Origin: Pseudomonas serboccidentalis
GTDB taxonomy: Bacteria > Pseudomonadota > Gammaproteobacteria > Pseudomonadales > Pseudomonadaceae
Reading direction: 5' to 3'
DNA length: 64,000 bases
NCBI RefSeq assembly: GCF_028830055.1
Contig: NZ_CP101655.1
Span: forward strand, 2,724,498 to 2,788,497
The stretch's first letter is position 1, and each line of letters starts with the position of its first letter. The position numbers were made by a program, and so were the translations under genes. A model generated the notes under the pieces. It had not been told where the DNA came from. It was given only the letters and a program-made list of their open reading frames with translations, and ran no database searches. This document shows, one piece after another, positions 1 to 9,246 of this stretch.

Positions 1-650
1 GTTACATTGGCCCGGTACAGGCTTCATTGGCCGTGAAAAAGGCTCGCTTGCTGATCGCTGCACCCGAGGCAAAAGCCCCGGCGACCTCCCCCTACCCTTC
101 GCGCTACCGACTCGACGAACCGGCCATCGAATTGCTCAACCACGCCAACGTGTTCTGCCGCGAAGGCCTGGACATCGGCACCCGGGCCTTTCTCCCGCAC
201 CTGCCCAAAAACCTCGGCAGCGCTCGCGTCGCCGACCTTGGCTGCGGCAACGGCGTGTTGGCCATCGCCAGCGCCCTGCAGAACCCTGACGCGCATTACA
301 CGCTGGTCGACGAATCGTTCATGGCCGTGCAATCGGCCGCTGAAAACTGGCGCGCCGCCCTGGGTGAGCGCGAAGTGATTGTGCGGGCCGGCGATGGTCT
401 GGCCGGGCAAGAGCCGCAATCGCTGGACGTGGTGCTGTGCAATCCGCCGTTCCATCAACAACAGGTGGTCGGCGACTTCCTCGCCTGGCGTATGTTCCAG
501 CAGGCGCGAGAAGCGCTGGTGGTGGGCGGAGCGCTGTACATCGTCGGCAACCGCCACCTGGGTTATCACAGCAAGCTGGCGCGGCTGTTCCGTGGCGTCG
601 AGCAAGTGGCGGCAACCCCGAAATTCGTGATTCTCAAAGCACGCAAGTAA
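1..650 (+). CDS. rlmG: 23S rRNA (guanine-N2) methyltransferase RlmG, C-terminal part
   Basis: This is the last 216 codons of a gene that starts upstream of the window; the frame is open from base 3. The visible part is the SAM-dependent methyltransferase domain. It has a glycine-rich SAM-binding motif (VADLGCGNGVLAIA) and the catalytic NPPF motif of N-methyltransferases (CNPPFHQQQ), followed by the RlmG-like ending GNRHLGYHSKL...KFVILKARK. RlmG methylates G1835 of 23S rRNA. The full protein is usually about 375 residues, so roughly 40 percent is missing. A downstream ATG/TTG could start a shorter protein, but the family length argues for a truncated view of a normal gene. RsmC is the nearest alternative; the C-terminal wording fits RlmG better. 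Confidence 0.87.
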   Translation, partial: YIGPVQASLAVKKARLLIAAPEAKAPATSPYPSRYRLDEPAIELLNHANVFCREGLDIGTRAFLPHLPKNLGSARVADLGCGNGVLAIASALQNPDAHYTLVDESFMAVQSAAENWRAALGEREVIVRAGDGLAGQEPQSLDVVLCNPPFHQQQVVGDFLAWRMFQQAREALVVGGALYIVGNRHLGYHSKLARLFRGVEQVAATPKFVILKARK

Positions 651-660
651 ACGCCAGGCA

Positions 661-687
661 AAAAAAACCCTCCGCGGTACAGAGGGT
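661..687 (-). terminator. Rho-independent terminator of the cioAB operon
   Basis: A stem of ACCCTC (667-672) and GAGGGT (682-687) lies next to a run of seven A on the plus strand (661-667), which reads as a T run after the hairpin on the minus strand. It sits 38 bases beyond the stop of the last minus-strand gene of the cio operon and could also stop rlmG transcription from the other side. Confidence 0.7.
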
Positions 688-724
688 CATAAATCCGTGC
701 CCAAGGGCAACGGGACGGGATGTT

Positions 725-892
725 TCAGTGCGTGGTCAGACCGGCTGCGTTCATGAACAGGCGCATCAGGCTGGCGACAATGAACAGCGCGCCGACGCTA
801 CCGATCCAGATCAGGGCCAACCAGCCGAGCCGCTGCCACAGCGGCTTTTTTTCGGCCTCTTCAATCTCATGCAAGGAATGTTTGCCGCTCAT
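725..892 (-). CDS. Small DUF2474 membrane protein of the cio operon
   Basis: A 55-residue protein read directly from the minus strand, starting MSGKHSLHEIEEAEKKPLWQ and ending GLTTH. It has a charged N-terminus, then one transmembrane helix (about residues 20-44: RLGWLALIWIGSVGALFIVA). Small proteins of this family (DUF2474) are commonly encoded right after cioB/cydB in Pseudomonas. By analogy with CydX of E. coli cytochrome bd it may be a small accessory subunit, but that role is inferred. It lies 99 bases after cioB and before the operon terminator. Confidence 0.8.
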   Translation of the reverse strand: MSGKHSLHEIEEAEKKPLWQRLGWLALIWIGSVGALFIVASLMRLFMNAAGLTTH

Positions 893-991
893 TGCATCGA
901 TCCTCTGTCAGGCGATGGCGGCGCTGACGATGCCATCGTCGGAACGCCGCTCGGAACCGACCCGCTCCCACAAGGTGAGCGGAGCGGCAGA

Positions 992-1999
992 TTAGTGGTA
1001 ACCGTCTTCATGGGTGACCTTGCCGCGGAACACGTAGTAGCTCCAGAAGGTGTAGCCCAGGATGAACGGGATGATGAACAGCGTACCGACCAGCATGAAG
1101 CCTTGGCTCTGCGGTGGTGCGGCAGCATCCCAGATCGATATCGACGGCGGCACGATGTTCGGCCACAGGCTGATGCCCAGACCGCTGTAGCCGAGGAAAA
1201 TCAGTACCAGGGTCAGCAGGAACGGCATGTAGTTGGCGTTGCGAGCCACCGCGCGAATCAAGCCGTACATCGTGACGAGCACCAGAATCGGTACCGGCAT
1301 GAACCAGAACAGGTTCGGCGTGCTGAACCAGCGTGTGGCGATTTCCGGATGGGCCAGCGGCGTCCACAGGCTGACGATACCGATCACCGCCAGCAGCACG
1401 AATGCCAGCGGCCGCGCCAGGTTGTGCATTTGCTCCTGCAGCTTGCCTTCGGTTTTCATGATCAGCCAAGTGCAGCCGAGCAACGCATAGGCCACCACCA
1501 GCGCAGCGCCGCAGAACAGGGTGAACGGTGTCAGCCAGTCCAGTGAGCCGCCGGCGTATTGCCGATTGACCACCGGCAAGCCGTCGATGAACGCCCCCAG
1601 TGCCACGCCCTGGAAGAACGTCGCCGCCACCGAGCCGCCGATGAACGCCTTATCCCACAGATGACGCTTGTCGTCTTTGGCCTTGAAGCGGAACTCGAAC
1701 GCCACGCCGCGGAAAATCAGACCGATCAGCATGAAGATCAGCGGCAGGTACAGCGCCGAGAGCACCACCGAATAGGCCAGCGGGAACGCACCGAACAACG
1801 CTGCGCCACCCAGTACCAGCCAGGTTTCATTGCCGTCCCATACGGGTGCGACGGTGTTCATCATCACGTCACGGTCGGTCTTGCCCGGGATGAACGGGAA
1901 GAGAATGCCGATCCCCAGGTCGAAGCCATCCATGACCACGTACATCATGATGCCGAAGATGATGATCACGGCCCAGATCAGCGGAAGATCAATACCCAT
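992..1999 (-). CDS. cioB: Cyanide-insensitive quinol oxidase subunit II (CioB/CydB)
   Basis: 335 residues with about eight hydrophobic helices. The start MGIDLPLIWAVIIIFGIMMY and the early motifs DGFDLGIGILFPF and WDGNETWLVLGGAALFGAFP are signatures of cytochrome bd subunit II. It forms the inner-membrane quinol oxidase with subunit I, reducing oxygen to water. Its gene starts 3 bases after the stop of cioA, so the two are surely co-transcribed and probably translationally linked. The pairing with a short-loop CioA places it in the cyanide-insensitive branch. Confidence 0.95.
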   Translation of the reverse strand: MGIDLPLIWAVIIIFGIMMYVVMDGFDLGIGILFPFIPGKTDRDVMMNTVAPVWDGNETWLVLGGAALFGAFPLAYSVVLSALYLPLIFMLIGLIFRGVAFEFRFKAKDDKRHLWDKAFIGGSVAATFFQGVALGAFIDGLPVVNRQYAGGSLDWLTPFTLFCGAALVVAYALLGCTWLIMKTEGKLQEQMHNLARPLAFVLLAVIGIVSLWTPLAHPEIATRWFSTPNLFWFMPVPILVLVTMYGLIRAVARNANYMPFLLTLVLIFLGYSGLGISLWPNIVPPSISIWDAAAPPQSQGFMLVGTLFIIPFILGYTFWSYYVFRGKVTHEDGYH

Positions 2000-2002
2000 G
2001 AT

Positions 2003-3445
2003 TCAAATCTCCTTGGTCAGGCTGGAGCGGTGGTCAGCGTCGGCGCCTTCGTCATCAGCCGCAGACAACGGACGGGCCGGTGTGCGTTTCTGGCCAGGAC
2101 CACCGCTGTTGGTTTCCTTGCCCTCGTCGGTTTTCGGCCCTTTGCGCACCAGCCGCATCATGTAACCCAGGCCGGCGCCGAACAGTGCGAAATACACCAC
2201 GACGAACATGATCAGGGTGATGCTCATCTGCATGAAGCTGTGGTTGGAGGACGCATCCGCCGTGCGCATCAGCCCGTAGACCACCCACGGCTGACGACCG
2301 ATTTCTGTGGTGAACCAGCCGGCGAGAATCGCGATCAGGCCGGACGGCCCCATCCACAACGCCAGATACAGGAACGGCCGCGAGGTGTAGAGCGAATCGC
2401 GCTTGCGCAGCCACAGGCTGCACAGACCGGTGAAGATCATCAGGAAACCGAGGCCGACCATGACCCTGAACGACCAGAACACAATGGTCGAGTTCGGCCG
2501 GTCTTCAGGCGGGAATTCCTTGAGGGCCGGCACCTGCTTGTCCAGCGAGTGGGTCAGGATCAGGCTGCCGAGGTACGGGATCTCCACGGCGAATTTGGTT
2601 TTCTCTTCTTTCATGTCCGGCCAGCCGAACAGGATCAACGGTGTGGCTTCGTTGCCTTTATTTTCCCAATGGCCTTCGATTGCGGCGATTTTTGCCGGTT
2701 GATGCTCGAGGGTGTTGAGCCCGTGGAAGTCACCGATAACCGCCTGGATCGGCGCGACGATCAGCGCCATCCACATTGCCATCGACAGCATGGTGCGGAT
2801 CGCCGGGTTGTCCTTGCCGCGCAGCAGGTGCCAGGCCGCCGACGAACCGACGAAGAAGGCCGTGGCGACGAACGCTGCCGTCGCCATGTGCATCAGGCGG
2901 TACGGGAACGACGGGTTGAAGATGATTGCCAGCCAGTCGGTAGGAATCACCTGACCGTTGACGATCTCGAAGCCCTGCGGGGTCTGCATCCAGCTGTTGG
3001 AGGCGAGAATCCAGAACGTCGAGATCAGCGTGCCGATGGCCACCATCACCGTAGAGAAGAAGTGCAGGCCGCGCCCGACCTTGTTCCAGCCGAACAGCAT
3101 CACCCCGAGGAAACCCGCCTCGAGGAAGAATGCCGTGAGCACCTCGTAAGTCAGCAGCGGCCCGGTGACAGAGCCGGCGAAGTCCGAGAAGCGGCTCCAG
3201 TTGGTGCCGAACTGGTAGGCCATGACCAACCCCGACACCACCCCCATGCCGAAGTTGACGGCAAAGATCTTCGACCAGAAGTGGTAGAGATCCCGGTAGG
3301 TGTCATTGTGGGTCTTCAACCACAGGCCTTCGAGCACCGCCAGGTAGCTCGCCAGACCAATGGTGATGGCCGGGAACAGGATGTGGAACGAGATGGTAAA
3401 CGCGAACTGAATTCGGGCGAGATCGAGTGCCTCTAAACCGAACAT
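2003..3445 (-). CDS. cioA: Cyanide-insensitive quinol oxidase subunit I (CioA/CydA)
   Basis: 480 residues from the ATG at 3445, which has an AGAGGAA ribosome site just upstream; a longer open frame to 3625 is non-coding leader. The start MFGLEALDLARIQFAFTISF is typical of subunit I and His21 matches the haem b595/d ligand. The motif GWFTTEIGRQPWVVYG is the conserved quinol-oxidase signature. The protein is shorter than E. coli CydA (about 522), consistent with the short Q-loop of the cyanide-insensitive CIO class. CIO is a bd-type quinol oxidase lacking typical haem d spectra and is used under low oxygen or during cyanide production. Expression probably responds to ANR (see box at 3608-3621). 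Confidence 0.95.
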   Translation of the reverse strand: MFGLEALDLARIQFAFTISFHILFPAITIGLASYLAVLEGLWLKTHNDTYRDLYHFWSKIFAVNFGMGVVSGLVMAYQFGTNWSRFSDFAGSVTGPLLTYEVLTAFFLEAGFLGVMLFGWNKVGRGLHFFSTVMVAIGTLISTFWILASNSWMQTPQGFEIVNGQVIPTDWLAIIFNPSFPYRLMHMATAAFVATAFFVGSSAAWHLLRGKDNPAIRTMLSMAMWMALIVAPIQAVIGDFHGLNTLEHQPAKIAAIEGHWENKGNEATPLILFGWPDMKEEKTKFAVEIPYLGSLILTHSLDKQVPALKEFPPEDRPNSTIVFWSFRVMVGLGFLMIFTGLCSLWLRKRDSLYTSRPFLYLALWMGPSGLIAILAGWFTTEIGRQPWVVYGLMRTADASSNHSFMQMSITLIMFVVVYFALFGAGLGYMMRLVRKGPKTDEGKETNSGGPGQKRTPARPLSAADDEGADADHRSSLTKEI

Positions 3446-3607
3446 ATGGCTTCCTCTGTCAGGTAATACCGGCGTTGGGGCTTGTGGCCCCTGCCTACTG
3501 CCCCCACGGATATGGAGTGCGGCGAATTCTGATTCGTTCTTTTTTAACAACCATCGCAGCGCAGGGAGTCTGGCCAACGGGCCACCAGAGCATGGCCCGG
3601 GAGGGTC

Positions 3608-3621
3608 TTGATCTGGATCAA
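3608..3621. promoter_or_regulatory. Perfect ANR/FNR box upstream of cioA
   Basis: TTGATCTGGATCAA is an exact match to the FNR/ANR consensus TTGAT-N4-ATCAA. It lies 163 bases upstream of the cioA start and about 215 bases upstream of the divergent MFS gene. ANR is the oxygen-sensing Fe-S regulator of Pseudomonas, and cioAB of P. aeruginosa is known to be ANR-controlled (repressed at very low oxygen). The rest of the 391-base gap 3446-3836 shows no further gene. Confidence 0.8.
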
Positions 3622-3836
3622 GCAACGTTGAAAGAGTAGTCCCATTTCCGACGAAGAACCGCGTGGTCGTTTGCCGCGTGACAAGTTGCCTCAGGATTGG
3701 GTCGGCGATCTGAAATACATTCCCTGTGGGGTATCGGGATAATCGATGTCTGGCTAACTAATTTTTTCTCCTAGCCACTTCCTATTACAGACTGGTGATA
3801 ATCTCGCGTTTCTCCTCAAGCCAGACCTGCCTTCAG

Positions 3837-5075
3837 ATGCCCAGCCAAGAGCCCCTGCTGTTACGTCACCATCGTCCGTTTCTCGCGTTCTGGTTTGCCC
3901 GGATTTTCACTGCCAGTGGCTTTCAGATGCTCACCGTGGCGATCGGCTGGAACCTGTACCAGTTGACCGGCAACGTGCTCGACCTGGGTCTGGTCGGTCT
4001 GGTGGAATTCGCGCCACGGGTGCTGTTCATGCTGCACACCGGGCATGTCGCCGACCGTTATGATCGACGCAAGGTCGCCGCGATTTGCCAGTCGTTGCAG
4101 GCGTTGATCGCGCTTGCACTGGCCATCGGCAGTGCGACCGACCACGTCACCCGCGAAATGATCTTCATCCTCGCCTTCCTGCTCGGTGCGGCGCGCTCCT
4201 TCGAGATGCCGACCACCCAGGCTTTGCTGCCGAGCATCGTGCCCAGCGCCCTGTTTCCACGGGCGGTCGCTGCAGCGCAATCGGCTCAACAGTCAGCAAC
4301 CATCGTCGCACCGGCCCTCGGTGGCTTGCTTTACGCGTTCGGAAGCGTCTGGGTGTATGGCCCGACGGTATTGCTCTATGTCATTGCCTGCACCTTGATG
4401 CTCAACCTGCCCGCGCGGCAAACGCCGCTGAACAAAGGCAAAGCCACGCTGGACTCTTTGCTGGCGGGGATTCGCTTCATTCGCAGCCGCCCGGACATTC
4501 TCGGGGCAATTTCGCTGGATTTGTTTGCGGTACTGCTCGGCGGGGCCACGGCGTTGCTGCCGGTCTTCGCCAAGGACATTCTGCTGACCGGGCCGTGGGG
4601 CCTCGGTCTGTTGCGTTCGGCACCGGCGGTCGGCGCACTGGGGATGTCGCTGTTCCTCGCCCGATTCGCCGTCGAGCGCAACGTTGGTCGGGTGATGTTC
4701 ACCGCCGTCGGCGTGTTCGGTGTGGCGACCATTGCCTTCGGCCTGTCGACTTCGTTCTGGTTCTCGCTGGCGGTGCTGGTGGTGCTCGGCGCGGCGGACA
4801 TGATCAGCATGGTGATCCGCGCCTCCTTCGTGCAACTGGAAACCCCGGACGAAATGCGCGGCCGGGTCAGCGCAGTGAACGGCCTGTTCATCGGCGCCTC
4901 GAACCAGTTGGGCGAATTCGAATCCGGCCTCACCGCGCACTGGTTCGGCACTGTGCCGGCGGTGGTGATGGGCGGGATCGGCACGCTGGTGGTGACCGGG
5001 ACGTGGATCAAACTGTTCCCGAGCTTGGCCAACCGCGACCGGATGCATGTGCCGATGGAAGAGGTGAAGGTCTGA
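3837..5075 (+). CDS. MFS transporter, EntS/DHA3-like exporter
   Basis: 412 residues from the ATG at 3837 (MPSQEPLLLRHHRPFLAFWF); a GTG at 3795 would add 14 residues, and neither has a strong ribosome site. Around 12 hydrophobic segments are visible. The loop 2-3 motif is present as GHVADRYDRRKVAAI, and the later motif ETPDEMRGRVSAVNGLFIGA is typical of the EntS/MFS_3 family, which includes the enterobactin exporter and macrolide exporters. The substrate cannot be read from sequence. It is divergent from cioA and its stop is 6 bases before the convergent DJ-1-like gene. Confidence 0.85.
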   Translation: MPSQEPLLLRHHRPFLAFWFARIFTASGFQMLTVAIGWNLYQLTGNVLDLGLVGLVEFAPRVLFMLHTGHVADRYDRRKVAAICQSLQALIALALAIGSATDHVTREMIFILAFLLGAARSFEMPTTQALLPSIVPSALFPRAVAAAQSAQQSATIVAPALGGLLYAFGSVWVYGPTVLLYVIACTLMLNLPARQTPLNKGKATLDSLLAGIRFIRSRPDILGAISLDLFAVLLGGATALLPVFAKDILLTGPWGLGLLRSAPAVGALGMSLFLARFAVERNVGRVMFTAVGVFGVATIAFGLSTSFWFSLAVLVVLGAADMISMVIRASFVQLETPDEMRGRVSAVNGLFIGASNQLGEFESGLTAHWFGTVPAVVMGGIGTLVVTGTWIKLFPSLANRDRMHVPMEEVKV

Positions 5076-5081
5076 GCTTCG

Positions 5082-5633
5082 TCAAACCAACATCTCCCCC
5101 GCGACCTTGGCCCGCAACGCCTTGCCGCCAAGCTGCTCAACCAGCGTCAGGGCGAACGCCAGTGCGCCGCCGGAGCCTTGGGCGGTGATGCAATTGCCGT
5201 CGACCACCACCGGTTGATCAACAAACGTACAGCCTGACAGTTGATGGCTGGCACTCGGCAGGCAGGTCATGCGCCGTTGACGTAATACGCCTGAGGCTTG
5301 CAGGGCGATGGCCGGGGACTCGGCGATGGCGGCGAACAGGCGTCCGGCGCTGGCCTGGTCCTTGAGCAGTTGTTGCAGTGGCTGATGCGCGGCGAGGTGC
5401 TGGGCGCCGATGGCGCCGCCGGGCAGAACGATCAGGTCGAAGGTCTGCGCCAACACGTCGACCAGCATGCCGTCCGCCGTCAGGCGCGTGCCGCGCGCGC
5501 AGGTCAGCATGCGCCGGCCTTCGATGCTGGCCGCCACGACTTCGACGCCGGCGCGGCGCAGCACGTCGATCAAGGTCACGCTTTGCAGGTCATCGATGCC
5601 CTCGGCGAGGGTAATCAGGGCTCTAAAGGTCAT
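5082..5633 (-). CDS. DJ-1/PfpI family protein without the usual nucleophilic cysteine
   Basis: 183 residues covering the whole single-domain DJ-1/YajL fold. Conserved parts include the Glu near the N-terminus (LAEGIDDLQSV) that pairs with the reactive cysteine, the segment CARGTRLTAD and the loop VLPGGAIGAQHL. At the nucleophile elbow, where YajL/DJ-1 have AICA(A/G)P, this protein reads AIAESPAIAL: the codon is GCC (Ala) instead of Cys. Other family members act on glyoxal adducts or as redox sensors through that Cys, so this protein either lost catalysis or works differently. The gene is monocistronic, convergent with the MFS gene. Confidence 0.85.
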   Translation of the reverse strand: MTFRALITLAEGIDDLQSVTLIDVLRRAGVEVVAASIEGRRMLTCARGTRLTADGMLVDVLAQTFDLIVLPGGAIGAQHLAAHQPLQQLLKDQASAGRLFAAIAESPAIALQASGVLRQRRMTCLPSASHQLSGCTFVDQPVVVDGNCITAQGSGGALAFALTLVEQLGGKALRAKVAGEMLV

Positions 5634-5699
5634 AAGTGCAATCCGCTGGGTGACCTTTAAAGCGTAGCCAGCTTTACCCTGCTCTGTTCACCGCAACGG

Positions 5700-6149
5700 T
5701 TACTTGATGTACAGCTGGGTCGACATCGTATTGCGCGGCGCGTTGATCGAAGTGTTGCTGAAGCTGAAAGTGCCTTCCTGTTTACCCGCCAGATCGAAGG
5801 TATACAGCGAGCCGACGGTGTTACGGCCGGGGGTGCACTCGGTCAGATTGCCGTTATCGAAGGCACACACCGGGGCCCGGGTGCCGTTCACTTCAAAACC
5901 GTCCAGCGTGGCGTGCGGCTGATTCTGGCCATAGCCGACTTCCAGCACATACACCTTGATGCTCGGCCCGGCGTGATTGCATTGGGTCTGGGTCTGTCCA
6001 TCACCGATGTCTTCCAGGCCACAGGCCGGCGATTGGACCTTGATCACTTTCACTTGCGTCAATGGCTGCGCCGAGGCGGCCAGGACCACAGGCGCCCCGG
6101 CCATCAGCGCAGCAATCAAACCCCAAGCCTTCATCCCACGCGTGCTCAT
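5700..6149 (-). CDS. Secreted DUF4879-like protein
   Basis: 149 residues with a clear signal peptide: MSTRGMKAWGLIAALMAGAP followed by VVLAASA, cleavage expected near residue 25-27. The mature part has four cysteines (positions around PACGLEDIGDGQTQTQCNH and APVCAFDNGNLTECTPG) that could form two disulfides, and ends in a beta-rich stretch (TFSFSNTSINAPRNTMSTQL). It resembles the DUF4879/YolA-type secreted proteins; the function is unknown. A second in-frame ATG at 6134 (MKAWG) could be the real start. It stands alone between the DJ-1 gene and the divergent purine permease. Confidence 0.7.
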   Translation of the reverse strand: MSTRGMKAWGLIAALMAGAPVVLAASAQPLTQVKVIKVQSPACGLEDIGDGQTQTQCNHAGPSIKVYVLEVGYGQNQPHATLDGFEVNGTRAPVCAFDNGNLTECTPGRNTVGSLYTFDLAGKQEGTFSFSNTSINAPRNTMSTQLYIK

Positions 6150-6371
6150 GCGTTTCCCATCCCGAAAAAATCAGCGCGCAGTATGGCGCAGTTGGCTCTG
6201 TGGCAAAACTTCGACGACGTTCGGCGCCAACAACCGCCATATTCCTCACGCTGCTGGTATGATGCGCGGCTTTTTCCGGCCCACCACAAATTCCCAGGCG
6301 CTTGCGACGGTCTGTGCTTTGCTGTTGAGGTCGATACATTCACGGCGCCACGCGCGCCACGGGGAGCAGAC

Positions 6372-7667
6372 ATGCTGGAAAGGCTGTTTCAACTCAAGGC
6401 ACACAACACCAACGTGCGTACCGAGATTCTGGCGGGCGTCACGACCTTCCTGGCCATGGCCTACATTCTGTTCGTCAACCCGAGCATCCTCGGCGAGACC
6501 GGCATGGACAAGGGCGCGGTGTTCGTCGCCACCTGCCTGGCCGCCGCCATCGGCTCGACCATTATGGGCCTGATTGCCAACTACCCGATCGCCCTCGCAC
6601 CGGGCATGGGCCTGAACGCCTTCTTCACTTACACCGTGGTTCTGCACATGGGCCACACCTGGCAAGTGGCGCTGGGCGCGGTGTTCATTTCGGCAGTGTG
6701 CTTCTTCCTGCTGTCGATCTTCCGCATTCGCGAATGGATCATCAACAGCATCCCGTTGCCGCTGCGCTCGGCGATTGCCGCCGGTATCGGCCTGTTCCTG
6801 GCGCTGATCGCCCTGCACAACGCCGGCATCGTGGTCAGCAACCCGGCGACCATGGTCGGTCTCGGTGAGCTGAAAGCCCCGGCACCGATCCTCGCCACCC
6901 TCGGCTTTGCCCTGATCGTCGCCCTCGAAGCCCTGAGAGTGCGCGGTGCAGTACTGATCGGCATTCTGGCAGTGACCATCGTTTCCATCGCCATGGGTTT
7001 CACCCCGTTCAACGGCGTGACCTCGATGCCACCTTCGCTGGCGCCGACCTTCATGCAACTGGACATCAAGGGCGCGCTGGACATCGGTCTGGTCAGCGTG
7101 ATTTTCGCCTTCCTGTTCGTCGACCTGTTCGACAACTCCGGCACCCTGATCGGCGTCGCCAAGCGCGCCGGTCTGATGGGCAAGGACGGCCACATGCCGA
7201 AAATGGGTCGCGCACTGATCGCTGACAGCACCGCGGCCATGGCCGGTTCGCTGCTGGGTACCTCAACCACCACCAGCTATATCGAATCCGCTGCCGGCGT
7301 GAGTGCTGGCGGTCGTACCGGTCTGACGGCCGTCGTCGTGGCGTTGCTGTTCCTGCTGGCGCTGTTCTTCTCGCCACTGGCGGCCAGCGTTCCGGCGTTT
7401 GCCACCGCACCGGCATTGCTGTTCGTCGCCGTGCTGATGACTTCGGGTCTCGCGGAAATAGACTGGGAAGACATCACCGTCGCCGCACCGGTGGTAATCA
7501 CCGCGCTGGCGATGCCGTTCACCTACTCGATCGCCAACGGCATCGCGTTCGGTTTCATTTCCTGGACCGTGATCAAGCTGCTGTCGGGCCGCGTTCGCGA
7601 GCTGAACCCGGCGCTGGTGATTCTGTCGATTCTGTTTGTGATCAAGTTGGGTTGGTTCAACGCATGA
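6372..7667 (+). CDS. NCS2-family purine permease (AzgA/GhxP-like)
   Basis: 431 residues from the ATG at 6372, preceded by a GGGGAG ribosome site; upstream open frame is leader. Signature pieces of the AzgA subfamily are present: the start [40 protein letters not shown], the [14 protein letters not shown] motif (here [15 protein letters not shown]), and [17 protein letters not shown]. About 12-14 transmembrane helices are visible. This family imports adenine, guanine or hypoxanthine by proton symport. The stop overlaps the start of trmA (ATGA), so the two are translationally coupled even though their jobs differ. Confidence 0.92.
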   Translation: MLERLFQLKAHNTNVRTEILAGVTTFLAMAYILFVNPSILGETGMDKGAVFVATCLAAAIGSTIMGLIANYPIALAPGMGLNAFFTYTVVLHMGHTWQVALGAVFISAVCFFLLSIFRIREWIINSIPLPLRSAIAAGIGLFLALIALHNAGIVVSNPATMVGLGELKAPAPILATLGFALIVALEALRVRGAVLIGILAVTIVSIAMGFTPFNGVTSMPPSLAPTFMQLDIKGALDIGLVSVIFAFLFVDLFDNSGTLIGVAKRAGLMGKDGHMPKMGRALIADSTAAMAGSLLGTSTTTSYIESAAGVSAGGRTGLTAVVVALLFLLALFFSPLAASVPAFATAPALLFVAVLMTSGLAEIDWEDITVAAPVVITALAMPFTYSIANGIAFGFISWTVIKLLSGRVRELNPALVILSILFVIKLGWFNA

Positions 7668-8743
7668 CTTTCGATTCCCAGGCCTACGCCACTCAGCTCG
7701 AAAACAAGGTCACGCGTTTGCGTGACCTGCTGGCCCCGTTCGATGCACCAGAGCCGACCGTGTTCGACTCACCGCTGCAAAACTTCCGCCTGCGCGCCGA
7801 ATTCCGCCTGTGGCGCGAGGCCGGTGAGCGGCATTACGCGATGTTCTCCCAGGACGACAAACGCACGCCGATCCTGATCGAAGAATTCCCGATCGCCAGC
7901 CTGCGCATCAACCAGTTGATGCCGCAGCTCAAGGCCGCGTGGCAAGCCAGCTCGGCGCTGAGCCACAAGCTGTTCCAGGTCGAGTTTCTGACCACCCTGG
8001 CCGGCGATGCGATGATCACCCTGTGCTACCACCGTCCGCTGGACGAGCACTGGCATGCCGCTGCCACCCAACTGGCCGCTGATCTCAACGTCAGCGTCAT
8101 CGGTCGTTCCAAGGGCAAACGCGAAGTCATCGGCCACGATTACGTGGTGGAAAAACTCGACGTCGGCGGCCGCACCTTCAGCTACCGCCAGCCGGAAGGC
8201 GCGTTCACCCAACCCAACGGCACGGTGAACCAGAAGATGCTCAACTGGGCATACGAAGCGTTGGGCGATCGCAGCGACGATCTGCTGGAGCTGTACTGCG
8301 GCAACGGTAACTTCACCTTGCCGCTCGCCACTCGCGTGCGCAACGTGCTGGCCACCGAGATCAGCAAGACCTCGGTCAACGCCGCACTGAGCAACCTCAG
8401 CGAAAATGCTGTGGATAACGTCACGCTGGTGCGTCTGTCCGCCGAAGAGCTGACCGAAGCGCTGAACGAAGTCCGACCGTTCCGTCGCCTGCAAGGCATC
8501 GACCTCAAAAGCTACGAGTTCGGCAGCGTGTTCGTCGACCCACCGCGCGCCGGCATGGACCCGGACACCTGCGAGCTGACCCGGCGTTTCGACAACATTC
8601 TGTACATCTCCTGCAACCCGGAAACCCTGGCCGCCAACATCGCCCAACTGCACGACACGCACCGCATCACCCGCTGCGCGCTGTTCGACCAGTTCCCGTG
8701 GACGCATCACATGGAGTCCGGAGTGTTGCTGACCCGGCGTTGA
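7664..8743 (+). CDS. trmA: tRNA (uracil-5-)-methyltransferase TrmA
   Basis: 359 residues (E. coli TrmA 366). It makes m5U54 in the T-loop of tRNAs using SAM. The SAM motif is [15 protein letters not shown] (around residue 212), the [10 protein letters not shown] segment follows, and the catalytic cysteine lies in [13 protein letters not shown], with the C-terminal base Glu in [12 protein letters not shown]. The ATG at 7664 is inside the permease stop (ATGA overlap), suggesting coupling by ribosome re-initiation. It is followed by a strong terminator. Confidence 0.97.
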   Translation: MTFDSQAYATQLENKVTRLRDLLAPFDAPEPTVFDSPLQNFRLRAEFRLWREAGERHYAMFSQDDKRTPILIEEFPIASLRINQLMPQLKAAWQASSALSHKLFQVEFLTTLAGDAMITLCYHRPLDEHWHAAATQLAADLNVSVIGRSKGKREVIGHDYVVEKLDVGGRTFSYRQPEGAFTQPNGTVNQKMLNWAYEALGDRSDDLLELYCGNGNFTLPLATRVRNVLATEISKTSVNAALSNLSENAVDNVTLVRLSAEELTEALNEVRPFRRLQGIDLKSYEFGSVFVDPPRAGMDPDTCELTRRFDNILYISCNPETLAANIAQLHDTHRITRCALFDQFPWTHHMESGVLLTRR

Positions 8744-8761
8744 TTGCCGGCTCCCGGATGC

Positions 8762-8791
8762 AAAAAAGCCGTCGTGATCGACGGCTTTTTT
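8762..8791. terminator. Bidirectional rho-independent terminator
   Basis: Stem GCCGTC (8768-8773) / GACGGC (8780-8785) with six A before and six T after, so it works on both strands. It serves trmA on the plus strand and the convergent DUF2442 gene, whose stop is at 8800, on the minus strand. Confidence 0.9.
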
Positions 8792-8799
8792 GTGGGGGC

Positions 8800-9246
8800 T
8801 TACGGTGCGATATCGGTTTTACGGGGTCGCCCGCCCTTTTTGCCATTCGCTCGTGCAGCTTCAGACTTTGCAGCACTGCTTTGACGACCGTTGCGCGAAG
8901 CAACCACCGAGGCCGCCATCCTCATAAGTGACGGGTTCGCCGAAATCATTCCGGCAATGGAAACGTCAAGGTTTTTGCCTTCATGGCAAAGCGCAGTGCC
9001 TGCGAAACCGACTGTCAGGCCCTCATAATCGCCGGCCTCAAACCCGTCGAACTCTGGATACTGATTCACCGGTAACAACACACCGCTGCCGTCTTCAAAA
9101 TGGATGACCAGAGATGGTTTTTCAAAGCTCACAGAAACGGCGTGCAAACTGCTGGCTTGTCGTGCTTCGCCACGCTGTATGGCTGCATCGAGCATGTCTT
9201 CCGTCAGTGGACGATGTACCGACGGCCTGGCCTTGATGACTTTCAT
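8800..9246 (-). CDS. DUF2442 protein with basic AT-hook-like tail, second gene of a pair
   Basis: 148 residues. The middle (about 35-85: AVSVSFEKPSLVIHFEDGSG...PEFDGFEAGDYEGLTVGFAG) fits DUF2442, a small beta-strand domain. The last 40 residues are rich in Ala, Ser and Lys and end GKKGGRPRKT, whose Gly-Arg-Pro core resembles an AT-hook, suggesting DNA contact. Its ATG overlaps the stop of the DUF4160 gene by four bases (ATGA), so the two proteins are probably made in a fixed ratio. DUF4160/DUF2442 pairs recur in bacteria and look like toxin-antitoxin modules, but I know of no proven activity. Confidence 0.75.
   Translation of the reverse strand: MKVIKARPSVHRPLTEDMLDAAIQRGEARQASSLHAVSVSFEKPSLVIHFEDGSGVLLPVNQYPEFDGFEAGDYEGLTVGFAGTALCHEGKNLDVSIAGMISANPSLMRMAASVVASRNGRQSSAAKSEAARANGKKGGRPRKTDIAP

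Noticed and set aside
1559..3436. 625-codon open frame opposite cioA/cioB
   Set aside because: It spans two real genes on the other strand and shows no domain; a shadow of the membrane protein codons.
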